A DNA stretch of 64,000 bases. Origin: Tanypteryx hageni. Taxonomy: Eukaryota; Arthropoda; Insecta; Odonata; Petaluridae. Both the position numbers and the translations under genes were made by a program. The stretch is taken from NCBI GenBank assembly GCA_028673005.1, contig CM054112.1:28168043-28232042 (forward strand), given 5' to 3'. Under the pieces are notes generated by a model that was given only the letters and a program-made list of their open reading frames with translations, did not search any database and had not been told where the DNA came from. Positions 1 through 8,762 of the stretch are shown piece by piece (the stretch's first letter is position 1; each line of letters begins with the position of its first letter).

Positions 1-2096
1 TGGTCTCGGATCAGATCCGGCGGGTATCCGCGCTGTAAGAAGGCATGTTCGAGGGTGGAGCAGTACTCGGACAGGGAATCTCTGTCCGAGCAAATTCTCC
101 ACCCTCGTTGGGCTAGGGCGTAGGGAATAGAGGTTTTGGTGTGGAGGGGATGGCAGCTGTTGAACTGGAGATATTGAAGGCGGTTGGAAGGCTTGAGGTG
201 CACGCTGGTGTGGATTTTGTTTTCCCGGATGGAGAGATCGACATCCAGGAAGGTGATGTTGGAGGCAGAGGAGTGGTGGGTGAAGGAAAGCGTGGGGTGG
301 GATGAGAGGCGTTGTAAAAAGGATTGTAGCGAGTCGGGTCCATGTGTCCAGAGAAGAAAAATATCGTCAATATACCTCAGCCATAGGAGTGGTCTGGGGG
401 AAACGTCAAGAAAGCATTCCTCCCATTCGCCTAAGAAGGCATTGGCATAGGAGGGCGCCATGCGAGTGCCCATCGCGGTACCTTTTATTTGTAGGTAGTG
501 GCGCCCTCCGAAAGAGAAGTTGTTTTTTTGGAGCACCATTTCAGCCAGCTTCGTTAGGAAATGGGAGGATGGTCTTGTGTCAGGTGGTCTGGAGTCCAAT
601 AATTTTCTCAGGGCGGACAGTCCTTGGTTGTGAGGGATGTTGGTGTAGAGGGAGCAGACGTCTATAGTGGACATAATTGTGTTAGGTGGGAGAGGGGAAG
701 GGAGTGATTTTAGGCGTAGTAGAAAGTGGTTTGTGTCTCTGATGAAGGATGGGATTTGACGGACGAGAGGTTGTAGGTGGGAGTCAACATAGGCAGAGAT
801 GCGTTCCTTGGGAGAATTAAAGCTGGCAACAATGGGGCGGCCGGGGATGTTGGGTTTGTGGATTTTTGGGAGTAGGTAGAAGGTTGGGGTCCGGAGTGTG
901 TTGGGGATCATCAGGGAAATGGTGGAATCAGAGAGGCCTTCTTGTTTTCCCACGGAACGCAGATATGCAGAAATTTCGGTGGAGTGGCGGTCAGTGGGGT
1001 TGGAGGGGAGAGGAAGGTAAGAAGTTTGGTCAGATAGTTGGCGGAGGGCTTCGTCGTTGTAATGCGAGCGGTCCATTACCACGGTGGTGGTACCTTTGTC
1101 TGCAGGGAGGATAATAATTTTGTCGTTGCGTTTCAACGTAGAAATTGCGTGTCTTTCTGGTTTCGTCAAATTGTCGTTGTGGTCAAAGAGGTCGGGAAAG
1201 TTGGGCTGGGCGACGGCGTGAATTATGTAATTAGCATATTGCTCGATGGGATGGTGGGGAGGAAGAGAGGGTGGGATGTATTGGGAAGGGGGTTTGAAGG
1301 CAGAAAGGGATTGTGGAAGTGAGTCGGGGGAAGATGAGGAGTCAGATGTGGGTGGGGTGGCTTTGAGGCGGAGTAAGCGTACGAAGGCTTGTATGTCGGC
1401 AAGGAGACAAAAATGGTCAAATTTTATGGTGGGGCAGAAGGAGAGGCCCCGGGAAAGGAGGGCATTCTCGGCGGGGTTAAGAACATGAGAGGAAAGGTTC
1501 AGGACGTCATCTGGCTGGGAGGGGTTTGCGGTATGCGTGGGGGTGAGGTCCTGCGGAGAATTGGGATGCATCCTCGGTTCGCGGGTTGAAACAAAGGGAG
1601 ACCTCCTGAGAGAGTGTAGTGGGGGTGGAGTGGGGATTCCCAAAAGGTCGGCCAAGGAGGGTTTTTGGGCGAGGAGAGGCGGGGGAGGGGGGATGTCGGA
1701 CTTACCAGCTGGGACGCACATAAGGGAAAGTTTGCGTATGAGTCTGTATCGGTTGGCTGCGATATCCTCTGCAGCTCTACGGAAAATGGCGTCGAGATCA
1801 GCTGTGGAGTTTTGGGAATGATTGAGTTCGTGTATGAGGGTTAAACATTTCTCAAAGTGCATGTTAGAGAGTGATTTATAGTGGCGTAAGATTAGACGGA
1901 CAATGTTGAGGGACATGAGGTGATATGTAAGGGCGAAAGATGAGCGGATAGCCGGAGGAAGGCCCGATAGGGGGATTCTCACGGTGAGACCTTTGGGGGG
2001 GAGGCCTAGTTCTAGGCAGCCATTGAGGAATTCAATCTGGCAAGTTAATGATGTATGTTTGCGGAGGTGATAACGGAAACGGCGGATATTTTCCAT
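1..2096 (-). CDS. Penelope-like reverse transcriptase, open frame running off the window
   Basis: I translated this frame base by base from the ATG at 2096 to base 1 and met no stop: 698 codons, incomplete at the 3' end. It shows the PLE reverse transcriptase signature: FYLLPKIHKPNIPGRP near 876-833, motif A DVCSLYTNIP at 662-633 (catalytic Asp), motif B GTAMGTRMAPSYAN near 425-380, and motif C RYIDDIFLLW from 377 (catalytic Asp pair). PLE proteins combine RT with a C-terminal GIY-YIG endonuclease and retrotranspose by target-primed synthesis. Here the frame stops at the window edge just after the RT thumb, and the missing third (about 230 residues) is represented by the two partial copies at 2537-3295 and 3296-4589. 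The lack of any break suggests a young copy. Activity is not shown. Confidence 0.88.
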   Translation of the reverse strand, partial: MENIRRFRYHLRKHTSLTCQIEFLNGCLELGLPPKGLTVRIPLSGLPPAIRSSFALTYHLMSLNIVRLILRHYKSLSNMHFEKCLTLIHELNHSQNSTADLDAIFRRAAEDIAANRYRLIRKLSLMCVPAGKSDIPPPPPLLAQKPSLADLLGIPTPPPLHSLRRSPFVSTREPRMHPNSPQDLTPTHTANPSQPDDVLNLSSHVLNPAENALLSRGLSFCPTIKFDHFCLLADIQAFVRLLRLKATPPTSDSSSSPDSLPQSLSAFKPPSQYIPPSLPPHHPIEQYANYIIHAVAQPNFPDLFDHNDNLTKPERHAISTLKRNDKIIILPADKGTTTVVMDRSHYNDEALRQLSDQTSYLPLPSNPTDRHSTEISAYLRSVGKQEGLSDSTISLMIPNTLRTPTFYLLPKIHKPNIPGRPIVASFNSPKERISAYVDSHLQPLVRQIPSFIRDTNHFLLRLKSLPSPLPPNTIMSTIDVCSLYTNIPHNQGLSALRKLLDSRPPDTRPSSHFLTKLAEMVLQKNNFSFGGRHYLQIKGTAMGTRMAPSYANAFLGEWEECFLDVSPRPLLWLRYIDDIFLLWTHGPDSLQSFLQRLSSHPTLSFTHHSSASNITFLDVDLSIRENKIHTSVHLKPSNRLQYLQFNSCHPLHTKTSIPYALAQRGWRICSDRDSLSEYCSTLEHAFLQRGYPPDLIRD

Positions 2097-2192
2097 GGTG
2101 GAAGGAGAAGTATAAAGAATAAAAGATAAAGGCTTTAGGAAAGTTGGTAAAAAGGAAAGGATGACAGACACGAAAGGATAAGGTAAAATAAT
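1..2192 (-). mobile_element. Penelope-like retroelement (PLE), 5' part of the longest copy
   Basis: Read on the minus strand this segment starts with about 95 bases of leader upstream of an ATG at 2096 and then encodes a Penelope-type reverse transcriptase up to the window edge. Its upstream neighbour on the same strand (2193-3295) is a 5'-truncated copy of the same element, giving the tandem partial-plus-full arrangement (pLTR) known for PLEs. The boundary near 2192 is set by comparison with the plus-strand copy, whose 3' end stops after the shared motif GTAAGTTGTTATAT near 4935. The 3' part with the GIY-YIG endonuclease lies beyond base 1. Confidence 0.88.
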
Positions 2193-2370
2193 ATAACAAC
2201 TTACGGAAAAGGAAAGGTAAAATGAATATATGGATGTCAACAAGGTGTTGGGATGAGGAAACCCAGTGAGCACTCACCAATCAGACGACTTCAGGTTGGC
2301 GAGGCCCCGGGGATGTCGAAGCGACACACGTAAAATAACACAAAAACACAGAAACATCACAAACGTAAAG

Positions 2371-2394
2371 CTTTCGGAACTACTCCTTCTTCAG
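2371..2394 (-). ncRNA. hammerhead-ribozyme-like core in the PLE 3'/pLTR region
   Basis: Minus strand: CTGAAGA, a short imperfect hairpin (AGGAGTAGTTCC), then GAAAG. This fits the hammerhead CUGANGA / helix II / GAAA core. PLEs are known to carry hammerhead motifs in their pLTRs. The first helix II pair would be an A-C mismatch and I could not draw a convincing helix III, so self-cleavage is doubtful. The same motif is found at 4732-4755 in the inverted copy. Confidence 0.35.
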
Positions 2395-2536
2395 CTACAG
2401 AGAGAGAACTGATGGTGGTGACACTGGGTGGAGGCATGGGGGTGGAAGGGTAGTACGGAAAGGTCGAGGATTGGAGGAAACGGAGGGGGTTGGGGATGGG
2501 TAGGGTGTTGGAAGAAGACAGAAAGGGTGTGAAAAG

Positions 2537-3295
2537 CTATCGAAGGTTGAGGCCTGGGGGAGTGAAGGAGTTTAGGAGATGGATAGGCGAAAGCTCCCAC
2601 TGACGGAGTTGGGGAGCCGAAGCATTGTCGGGGAGAGCGCGAATGACTCTCACTGTGAAGCAGTTGTTGAACTTTAAATTATGTTTGTTCGCATGAACGG
2701 CCACCGGCAGCGGTCGTTTGAGAATGATGCTGTTGCGGTGGCCATTCATGCGGATGTTGAGGGGATTGCTGGTGAGGCCAACATAAAAGGCGGGACATTG
2801 GGTGCATCTCAGGAGGTAAATGATATTGCGGGTGGTACAGTTGGTGGTGGAAGTTATGGGGTAGGTGATGTTAGTTGTGGGACTGGAGAAGGAGTTGCAG
2901 GGGGGGTTTATTGGGCATGTTAGACATCGGGGTCTACCGCAGGGGTAAGATCCGGCAGGGTGTAAAGGCGTGGATGCTGGGGGTTCTTTCTTCCATAGAA
3001 TATTTGCCAGATTAGGGGGACGGCGGAAGGAGAGCATCGGTGGTCTGGGAAATGGGATCTGGTGAGGGGAGGATGAGAGGATAAGGTGGGCGGCTTTCAG
3101 GATGTTTTTCAGAATGTCGTGGATGCCGGGGAAATACAGGGTGGTTAGGGTGAGTTGGAGGGTGGAATCGGTGGTGGTGTGGGTATTGAGGTGGGAGTTA
3201 GGGGTGGCGGGTGCGACTGCCCGCCGGATTTGGTCTCGGATCAGATCCGGCGGGTATCCGCGCTGTAAGAAGGCATGTTCGAGGGTGGAGCAGTT
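2537..3295 (-). pseudogene. PLE GIY-YIG endonuclease fragment (minus-strand copy)
   Basis: The open frame ends at a stop at 2537-2539 and encodes the C-terminal part of the PLE protein. It contains a cysteine-rich linker (CGRPRCLTCPINPPC) of the type that precedes the nuclease domain, followed by the GIY-YIG core (IIYLLRCTQCPAFYVGLTSN) and the downstream RMNGHR segment that supplies the conserved Arg/His. The frame stays open above 3295 to 3376, but that extra sequence is read antisense through the inverted copy and is not native. It is a truncated fragment with no RT and no start of its own. Confidence 0.82.
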
Positions 3296-4589
3296 ATTGG
3301 ACTCCAGACCACCTGACACAAGACCATCCTCCCATTTCCTAACGAAGCTGGCTAAAATGGTGCTCCAAAAAAACAACTTCTCTTTCGGAGGGCGCCACTA
3401 CCTACAAATAAAAGGTACCGCGATGGGCACTCGCATGGCGCCCTCCTATGCCAATGCCTTCTTAGGCGAATGGGAGGAACGCTTTCTTGACGTTTCCCCC
3501 AGACCACTCCTATGGCTGAGGTATATTGACGATATTTTTCTTCTCTGGACACATGGACCCGACTCGCTACAATCCTTTTTACAACGCCTCTCATCCCACC
3601 CCACGCTTTCCTTCACCCACCACTCCTCTGCCTCCAACATCACCTTCCTGGATGTCGATCTCTCCATCCGGGAAAACAAAATCCACACCAGCGTGCACCT
3701 CAAGCCTTCCAACCGCCTTCAATATCTCCAGTTCAACAGCTGCCATCCCCTCCACACCAAAACCTCTATTCCCTACGCCCTAGCCCGACGAGGGCGGAGA
3801 ATTTGCTCGGACAGAGATTCCCTGTCCGAGTACTGCTCCACCCTCGAACATGCCTTCTTACAGCGCGGATACCCGCCGGATCTGATCCGAGACCAAATCC
3901 GGCGGGCAGTCGCACCCGCCACCCCTAACTCCCACCTCAATACCCACACCACCACCGATTCCACCCTCCAACTCACCCTAACCACCCTGTATTTCCCCGG
4001 CATCCACGACATTCTGAAAAACATCCTGAAAGCCGCCCACCTTATCCTCTCATCCTCCCCTCACCAGATCCCATTTCCCAGACCACCGATGCTCTCCTTC
4101 CGCCGTCCCCCTAATCTGGCAAATATTCTATGGAAGAAAGAACCCCCAGCATCCACGCCTTTACACCCTGCCGGATCTTACCCCTGCGGTAGACCCCGAT
4201 GTCTAACATGCCCAATAAACCCCCCCTGCAACTCCTTCTCCAGTCCCACAACTAACATCACCTACCCCATAACTTCCACCACCAACTGTACCACCCGCAA
4301 TATCATTTACCTCCTGAGATGCACCCAATGTCCCGCCTTTTATGTTGGCCTCACCAGCAATCCCCTCAACATCCGCATGAATGGCCACCGCAACAGCGTC
4401 ATTCTCAAACGACCGCTGCCGGTGGCCATTCATGCGAACAAACATAATTTAAAGTTCAACAACTGCTTCACAGTGAGAGTCATTCGCGCTCTCCCCGACA
4501 ATGCTTCGGCTCCCCAACTCCGTCAGTGGGAGCTTTCGCATATCCATCTCCTAAACTCCTTCACTCCCCCAGGCCTCAACCTTCGATAG
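3296..4589 (+). pseudogene. PLE RT (C-terminal half) plus GIY-YIG endonuclease, 5'-truncated
   Basis: The frame is open to the stop at 4587-4589. It contains RT motifs B (GTAMGTRMAPSYAN) and C (RYIDDIFLLW, about 3521-3550), a linker with paired cysteines (CGRPRCLTCP, about 4186-4215), and the GIY-YIG core (IIYLLRCTQC...FYVG, about 4300-4350). Upstream of 3296 the frame stays open back to an ATG at 3102, but those roughly 65 codons read the inverted copy antisense and are not part of the natural protein. Without motif A and the N-terminal domain the product cannot be a complete polymerase. No start codon belonging to the element is present. Confidence 0.83.
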
Positions 4590-4731
4590 CTTTTCACACC
4601 CTTTCTGTCTTCTTCCAACACCCTACCCATCCCCAACCCCCTCCGTTTCCTCCAATCCTCGACCTTTCCGTACTACCCTTCCGCCCCCATGCCTCCACCC
4701 AGTGTCACCGCCATCAGTTCTCTCTCTGTAG

Positions 4732-4755
4732 CTGAAGAAGGAGTAGTTCCGAAAG
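4732..4755 (+). ncRNA. hammerhead-ribozyme-like core, inverted PLE copy
   Basis: This is identical to the motif at 2371-2394: CTGAAGA, a short hairpin, then GAAAG. It sits about 145 bases after the stop codon of the PLE frame, in the part of the element that also forms the pLTR. The core consensus is met, but helix III is not convincing. Confidence 0.35.
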
Positions 4756-4935
4756 CTTTACGTTTGTGATGTTTCTGTGTTTTTGTGTTATTTTACGTGT
4801 GTCGCTTCGACATCCCCAGGGCCTCACCAACCTGAAGTCGTCTGATTGGTGAGTGCTCACTGGGTTTCCTCATCCCAACACCTTGTTGACATCCATATAT
4901 TCATTTTACCTTTCCTTTTCCGTAAGTTGTTATAT

Positions 4936-5400
4936 ATATAGATATATATACAGTACCGGCCCGAGCTACGGGCGAGCCGGGCGGCTGCCCGGGACGTCGA
5001 ATCTTGTGGGTCACCATCCTGACTGTTCCATTCTTACATTAAAATATGAAAAACTGCCGAAATCTTTCTCACCTCTGTCTTAGACTGCTAAAACCAAGAA
5101 TAAAAGGGCTACCGAAAATTCCCACACACAACTCTTTTGTAGGAAGTACTCCCAGGAATGGCTTTGTGGGTTCGTTGTTTTGATACTGAGAAATAATGGT
5201 GTAAAAAGGGTCTCGTGCAGTTGAGTTGGCTACTGAAGAATAGAGATTAAAAACAAAAGCTCAAATTAGGCTTTCACCAACTCTATCACGCCTCTCATTT
5301 GGGTTCATAAATGTGCACCTTTTCTCAAAGTGGTCACCAATGTTTTAGGACACCCCCACTCCATGACAGCTTTGGGAAAACCCGAGTCCTCATCCACTAA
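4936..5400. other. TA repeat and putative hAT left end
   Basis: A TA-rich tract (4931-4950) is followed at 4951 by CAGTACCGGCCCGAG and a GC-rich, partly palindromic stretch to about 5000. CAGTRCCGGCCC-type ends are characteristic of hAT elements. As a hAT transposase pseudogene follows downstream on the same strand, 4951 is probably its left terminus. From 5010 to 5400 I see non-coding sequence without recognisable domains. Confidence 0.4.
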
Positions 5401-6215
5401 CTTCCCATTTCTAGGGCTGTGGTCATTATTCTCTTTGCTTTTGTCGAAGAAACAATGTATCTAACTTGGTATAAGTGTCTTTGGTGTCAGAATAGTTATT
5501 CTTTTACATCCTGAAGGGGAAATCATCTTTCTCAAATCAACACGCACAAGAGTAAGGGCAGTCTCTCTATAAAATCAATTTATTTTAATTTAGTAGGGTT
5601 GATTTTAGGTAAGTAAATTTCTCGAATCTCAAATGGCATGTAGAATAGTTTTTTGTCAAGATGCTAAAATGCAATTAACGTTATTAATGTGGATTAATCA
5701 TTTTTACTTTTTCTTCTTCTTTTTGATGTGAATTCCTATATAATTTCTTTTGCCACAATCTTTATTTATCATTCATATATATACTGCTTTTAAAGGAAAT
5801 TTTGTTTCATAAAAGAACCCTATTTAGTCGGAGAGAGAATAGAGTAGACGCCGACTCCTTAGCAATTCATCTAATACCAAATATGCTCCCTCTGCTCATT
5901 TGTTTATAAATATTTGAACGTAACTTCACTTTTCTCACATGCCTGATGTGTCCCTGCATTTCTTCATTTGCTTGCACATCTCATTACGAATCTCTCTTAA
6001 ATAACTTGAGTTTTTGCATATTTTCTCTGTATTTCTTTTTAAATTAAATTTAATATCAACCTTTATCGACATCCAATGATTAAAAAGGAATACTACCAAG
6101 CCAAATTTTAATATGCAGTCTTTGCGAAAAATCCAATGGTGAGATTGCCAAGCTAGAAATTGATGGAATGAAATGATCATATGATCCTAAGCAGACAGGC
6201 GTTAGCTGTAAAGTT
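5401..6215. other. AT-rich non-coding stretch, probably decayed 5' part of the hAT element
   Basis: No reading frame here gave a recognisable domain. Its position between the presumed hAT left end and the transposase remains suggests it is the eroded 5' UTR and N-terminal (TTF/zinc finger) part of that transposon, but this is inference from position only. Confidence 0.3.
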
Positions 6216-6242
6216 GGGAATAATTTTGAAACGAGAAAAAAA
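6216..6242 (-). repeat. Inverted copy of the SINE tail sequence
   Basis: These 27 bases are the reverse complement, with few differences, of the SINE tail at 6449-6474 (TTTTTTCTC...TTCAAA...TTATTCCC). They place the tRNA-like sequence between inverted repeats about 205 bases apart. It could be a remnant of a second SINE in the opposite orientation or the far arm of a foldback structure. Confidence 0.55.
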
Positions 6243-6374
6243 CCATTTGAGAGGGAGGGGTTTTCTTCAACGTGTATCTCTTGGAGGACGTCCATTGGGG
6301 CTGGTTGATACTAGCTTGGCTAGCCTGAACCAACTAAGAAAAAAACCGGCATTCAGAAACAGGAGTAATAATCT

Positions 6375-6474
6375 GCTATGGTAGTTCAGTGGTAGAATAT
6401 CCGCCCAGCAAGTGGAAGACCTGGGTTCGATTCCCAGTCATAGCAGAATTTTTTCTCACTTCAAAGTTATTCCC
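6375..6474 (+). mobile_element. tRNA-Gly-derived SINE
   Basis: Bases 6375-6445 fold as a tRNA. The acceptor pairs GCTATGG with TCATAGC, the A box is intact (TGGTAGTTCAGTGGTAGAAT), the anticodon stem pairs CCGC with GTGG, and the B box GGGTTCGATTCCC forms a perfect T arm. The body resembles tRNA-Gly(GCC), but the anticodon loop reads CCAGCAA, so U33 is replaced by C and the triplet is AGC. It is therefore not a normal functional tRNA. The 29-base tail after it (AGCAGAATTTTTTCTC...TTATTCCC) recurs after a second partial tRNA copy at 23059-23124, which marks this as a dispersed SINE family. Confidence 0.72.
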
Positions 6475-8410
6475 GACATTGATGAAATTAAAATAAAAGA
6501 ACATATTCTTTCTTTCCATCCACTCTCAGATGCAACAGGTGATGGAATTTATGAATCAATTGCGCAAATGCTAAATGATTTTAAACTTGATTTAGGCAAT
6601 TGCAGAGGCCAGGGTTATGACAATGGTGCCAACATGAAAGGCAAAAATAAAGGTGATCAGGCTAGAATTTTAAGTTGTGACCCACGAGCATTTTTTATGC
6701 CTTGTGGATGCCTCTTTAAATTTAGTAATTGGGGACACTGTGGCAAACTCAGTTTTATCTAAGAGGTTTTTTTGGCATAATACATTTATGTTGTTTTCAG
6801 CTTTGGTTTGTAGATGGGAACTGCTGAAGAAATACGTTAAATGCTTGACTCCTAAACCTTTGTCTGAATCCAGGTGGGAATGTATAAATGACAGCGTTAA
6901 ACCTATTAAAAATGATATTTTAGAATTGAGGAATGCCTTCATTGAATTGGCCAAAAACACATGTGCTGAGTCTATTGTTGCATCTGAAGCTGAATCTCTT
7001 ATAGAAAAAATCGATGATTTTAGTTTTTTATTACACTTTGCATGTGGAATGACATTTTATTTAAAATCAGTTTGGTAAGCAAATCAATGCAGGGCACCAA
7101 CATGGACAGAAGCACTACAGTCATGCTTACGGAGAACTGTACTGAATTTTTAATGAAATACAGAAATGCTGGTTATGACGAAGTTTTAAAATCGGCAAAA
7201 CAATTAGCAGAAAGATTAAATGTAAAATGTGAGTTTAGAATTACCAGATTCAGACAAGTAAATGATTTTAGTGGCCAAATGATATGGGAAAGAGAAGAAA
7301 AATAATTTCAAAACAATGTTTTCAATGTAATATTAGACAATGTAATCATGTCCCTGACAGAAAAATTTAAACAAATGGAAACCTTACATGATACTTGGAA
7401 ATTTCTGTATATTTTTTTTAAATCTGATGTGGCCACCACATGACTTTCTCCATACCTGTAATATTTCTAAAAATTCCAAATAGGTTAAATGATAATAAAT
7501 ATTTTAAGGAACAGCGAGAAATTTTTAGACTACGAAGAACAGAAATACACTCAAACCATAGCCTTCTAATATTGGATATAGCCAGGAAGCTCCAACAAGT
7601 AAGAAAATAAAAATGAACCTTACCAACAATAAGACGTAACTAATTGTAAAGTGTTTACAATAGTCGCCGGTAGGTGGTGTAATAAGTGAAAAGAGTAAAT
7701 ACCTACTTCCGGTTGACCGATTTTTACCAAAAACTAATCAGTTCTTGTCCCTTTGACAAATATGTCAAATATAAAATTTAGCATTGACTTGATCAGCTTC
7801 CGAGTTAGAGCACCCACAAAATTCCGGTCACAGACACACCCACAGACATTATCTAGAAAATAGTCAAAACATGTTCAGGGGTCCTTAAAACATGTATTTC
7901 CGTTTAAATCTCGAATTCGATTTTTTTCATGAAAATATTACTTTCTCTAAGTTTCGTATATGGAGAAAGTAAAAATGGGGATCATGATGATTTATTAAAA
8001 AGGTCCAAACAACTTGAAATCAAGCTTAGTGATCATAATGAATGTGATGTAAATGGTGAAAAGTTGTGCCAAGAAATTGGACCATTGATGATATTGTTGC
8101 CTGAAAATGTACCCGGCAATGGTTTGAGCATTTTGAAGTTCATAAATTCAAACCAAATGTTAGATATGTTAGCAGATGTATGGGGTAGCTTTGCGAGTTA
8201 TGCTGACCATTCCTCTAACTGTGGCAAGTGGAGAAAGAAGTTTCAGCTAACTGAAGTTAATTAAAACATACCTACGATCGTCCATGTCGCAGACTAGGTT
8301 GAATTCGCTGGCGATTTAATTGTTCGAAAATCGCGCAGTTGCTAAATTGGATTTTTCAGAAATAATTAATAATTTTGCTGATTTGAAATCTAGAAAGAAG
8401 ATACACTAAG
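6475..8410 (+). pseudogene. hAT transposase pseudogene (ZMYM1-like / DUF4371-type)
   Basis: Fragments in several frames line up in order with the RNase H-like catalytic region of ZMYM1-type hAT transposases. DATGDGIYESIAQML and NCRGQGYDNGANMKGKNKG lie at about 6525-6660 (this NCRGQGYDNGANM block is diagnostic), then QARILSCDPRAFFMPCGC, a frameshift near 6706, DASLNLVIGDTVANSV, and SRWECINDSVKPI. Further shifts near 7070 and 7305 follow, then VFNVILDNVIMSLTEKFKQM (about 7319-7380). After an inserted repeat at 7443-7970 the frame resumes with ECDVNGEKLCQEI and GNGLSILKFINSNQM to 8264. A last piece at about 8285-8400 (NRAVAKLDFSEIINNFADLK) matches the C-terminal tail, with the dimerisation region deleted in between. 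The N-terminus is missing. Multiple stops and shifts make it clearly non-functional. Confidence 0.82.
7443..7970. mobile_element. Short inverted-repeat element inserted in the hAT pseudogene
   Basis: The segment begins with ACTTTCTCCATA at 7443-7454 and ends with its reverse complement TATGGAGAAAGT at 7959-7970. It interrupts the hAT coding sequence between the KFLYIFFKSD and NGDHDDLLKRS fragments. The right end also forms an internal hairpin (TACTTTCTC ... GAGAAAGTA at 7939-7971). No coding potential was seen inside. I could not identify target-site duplications, so the exact ends and family are uncertain. Confidence 0.5.
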
Positions 8411-8762
8411 GAAAATGTTTTTGGCATCAACTGATCAAAATATGAATTGATTAAACTAAAAGTTGTAATTTTATTGTATAAAATTTTAATGGATTTATCG
8501 TCTTATATTAATAAATGTATCATAAAAATTATATGATATCTTTTGGCATTGTATGTATCATAGTTATCTATATGATAATTTGGATATTTCGTATTGTGAT
8601 CATCAGTAAAATAATGTGAATATAATATTGCCTTTTAATGTATTTATTGCTCGGTTACAGTTCAGTATATTGTTTCAGTTTTTGAGCTTAAAAATAGTCA
8701 CAAAAAATGCCTTATACATTTTTTCTTATCTTGAGGAGGGAAGGGTGCACAAAATATATATA
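8411..8762. other. AT-rich non-coding stretch between hAT and mariner
   Basis: I see no gene or repeat structure here. The right terminus expected for the hAT element was not found before the mariner begins. Confidence 0.4.

Larger units (their letters stand above)
2193..3295 (-). mobile_element. 5'-truncated PLE copy (pLTR-like), minus strand
   Basis: This segment carries only the 3' third of the element: the end of the RT/linker region, the GIY-YIG domain and the 3' UTR (2193-2536). It begins abruptly at 3295 in the codons for CSTLEHAFLQRG, where it meets the inverted plus-strand copy. On its 3' side it runs directly into the leader of the longer minus-strand copy. In PLEs such an upstream partial copy acts as the pseudo-LTR of its downstream neighbour; that role is inferred from the family. 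Confidence 0.82.
3296..4935 (+). mobile_element. 5'-truncated, inverted PLE copy
   Basis: Read on the plus strand, this copy starts at 3296 inside the RT (LLDSRPPDTRPSSHF) and runs to the 3' end of the element near 4935, where it passes into a TA repeat. Together with 2193-3295 it forms a head-to-head inverted pair with no spacer. It differs from the minus-strand copies by only scattered substitutions (for example LAKMV against LAEMV, ARRGRR against AQRGWR), so the rearrangement is recent. Head-to-head, 5'-truncated and inverted copies are typical insertion products of PLEs. Confidence 0.87.

Noticed and set aside
113..450. Open frames on both strands within the PLE RT (also 3446-3783, 2681-2923, 4203-4445)
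   Set aside because: They are out-of-frame shadows of the PLE protein and recur in mirrored form wherever the copies overlap.
3102..3295. ATG and about 65 in-frame codons upstream of the plus-strand PLE frame
   Set aside because: This part reads the inverted minus-strand copy antisense; the fusion is produced by the inversion and is not a real N-terminus.
6375..6445. Functional tRNA gene
   Set aside because: U33 is replaced by C, the anticodon does not fit the tRNA-Gly body, and the flanking tail recurs with another copy, so it is a SINE head.
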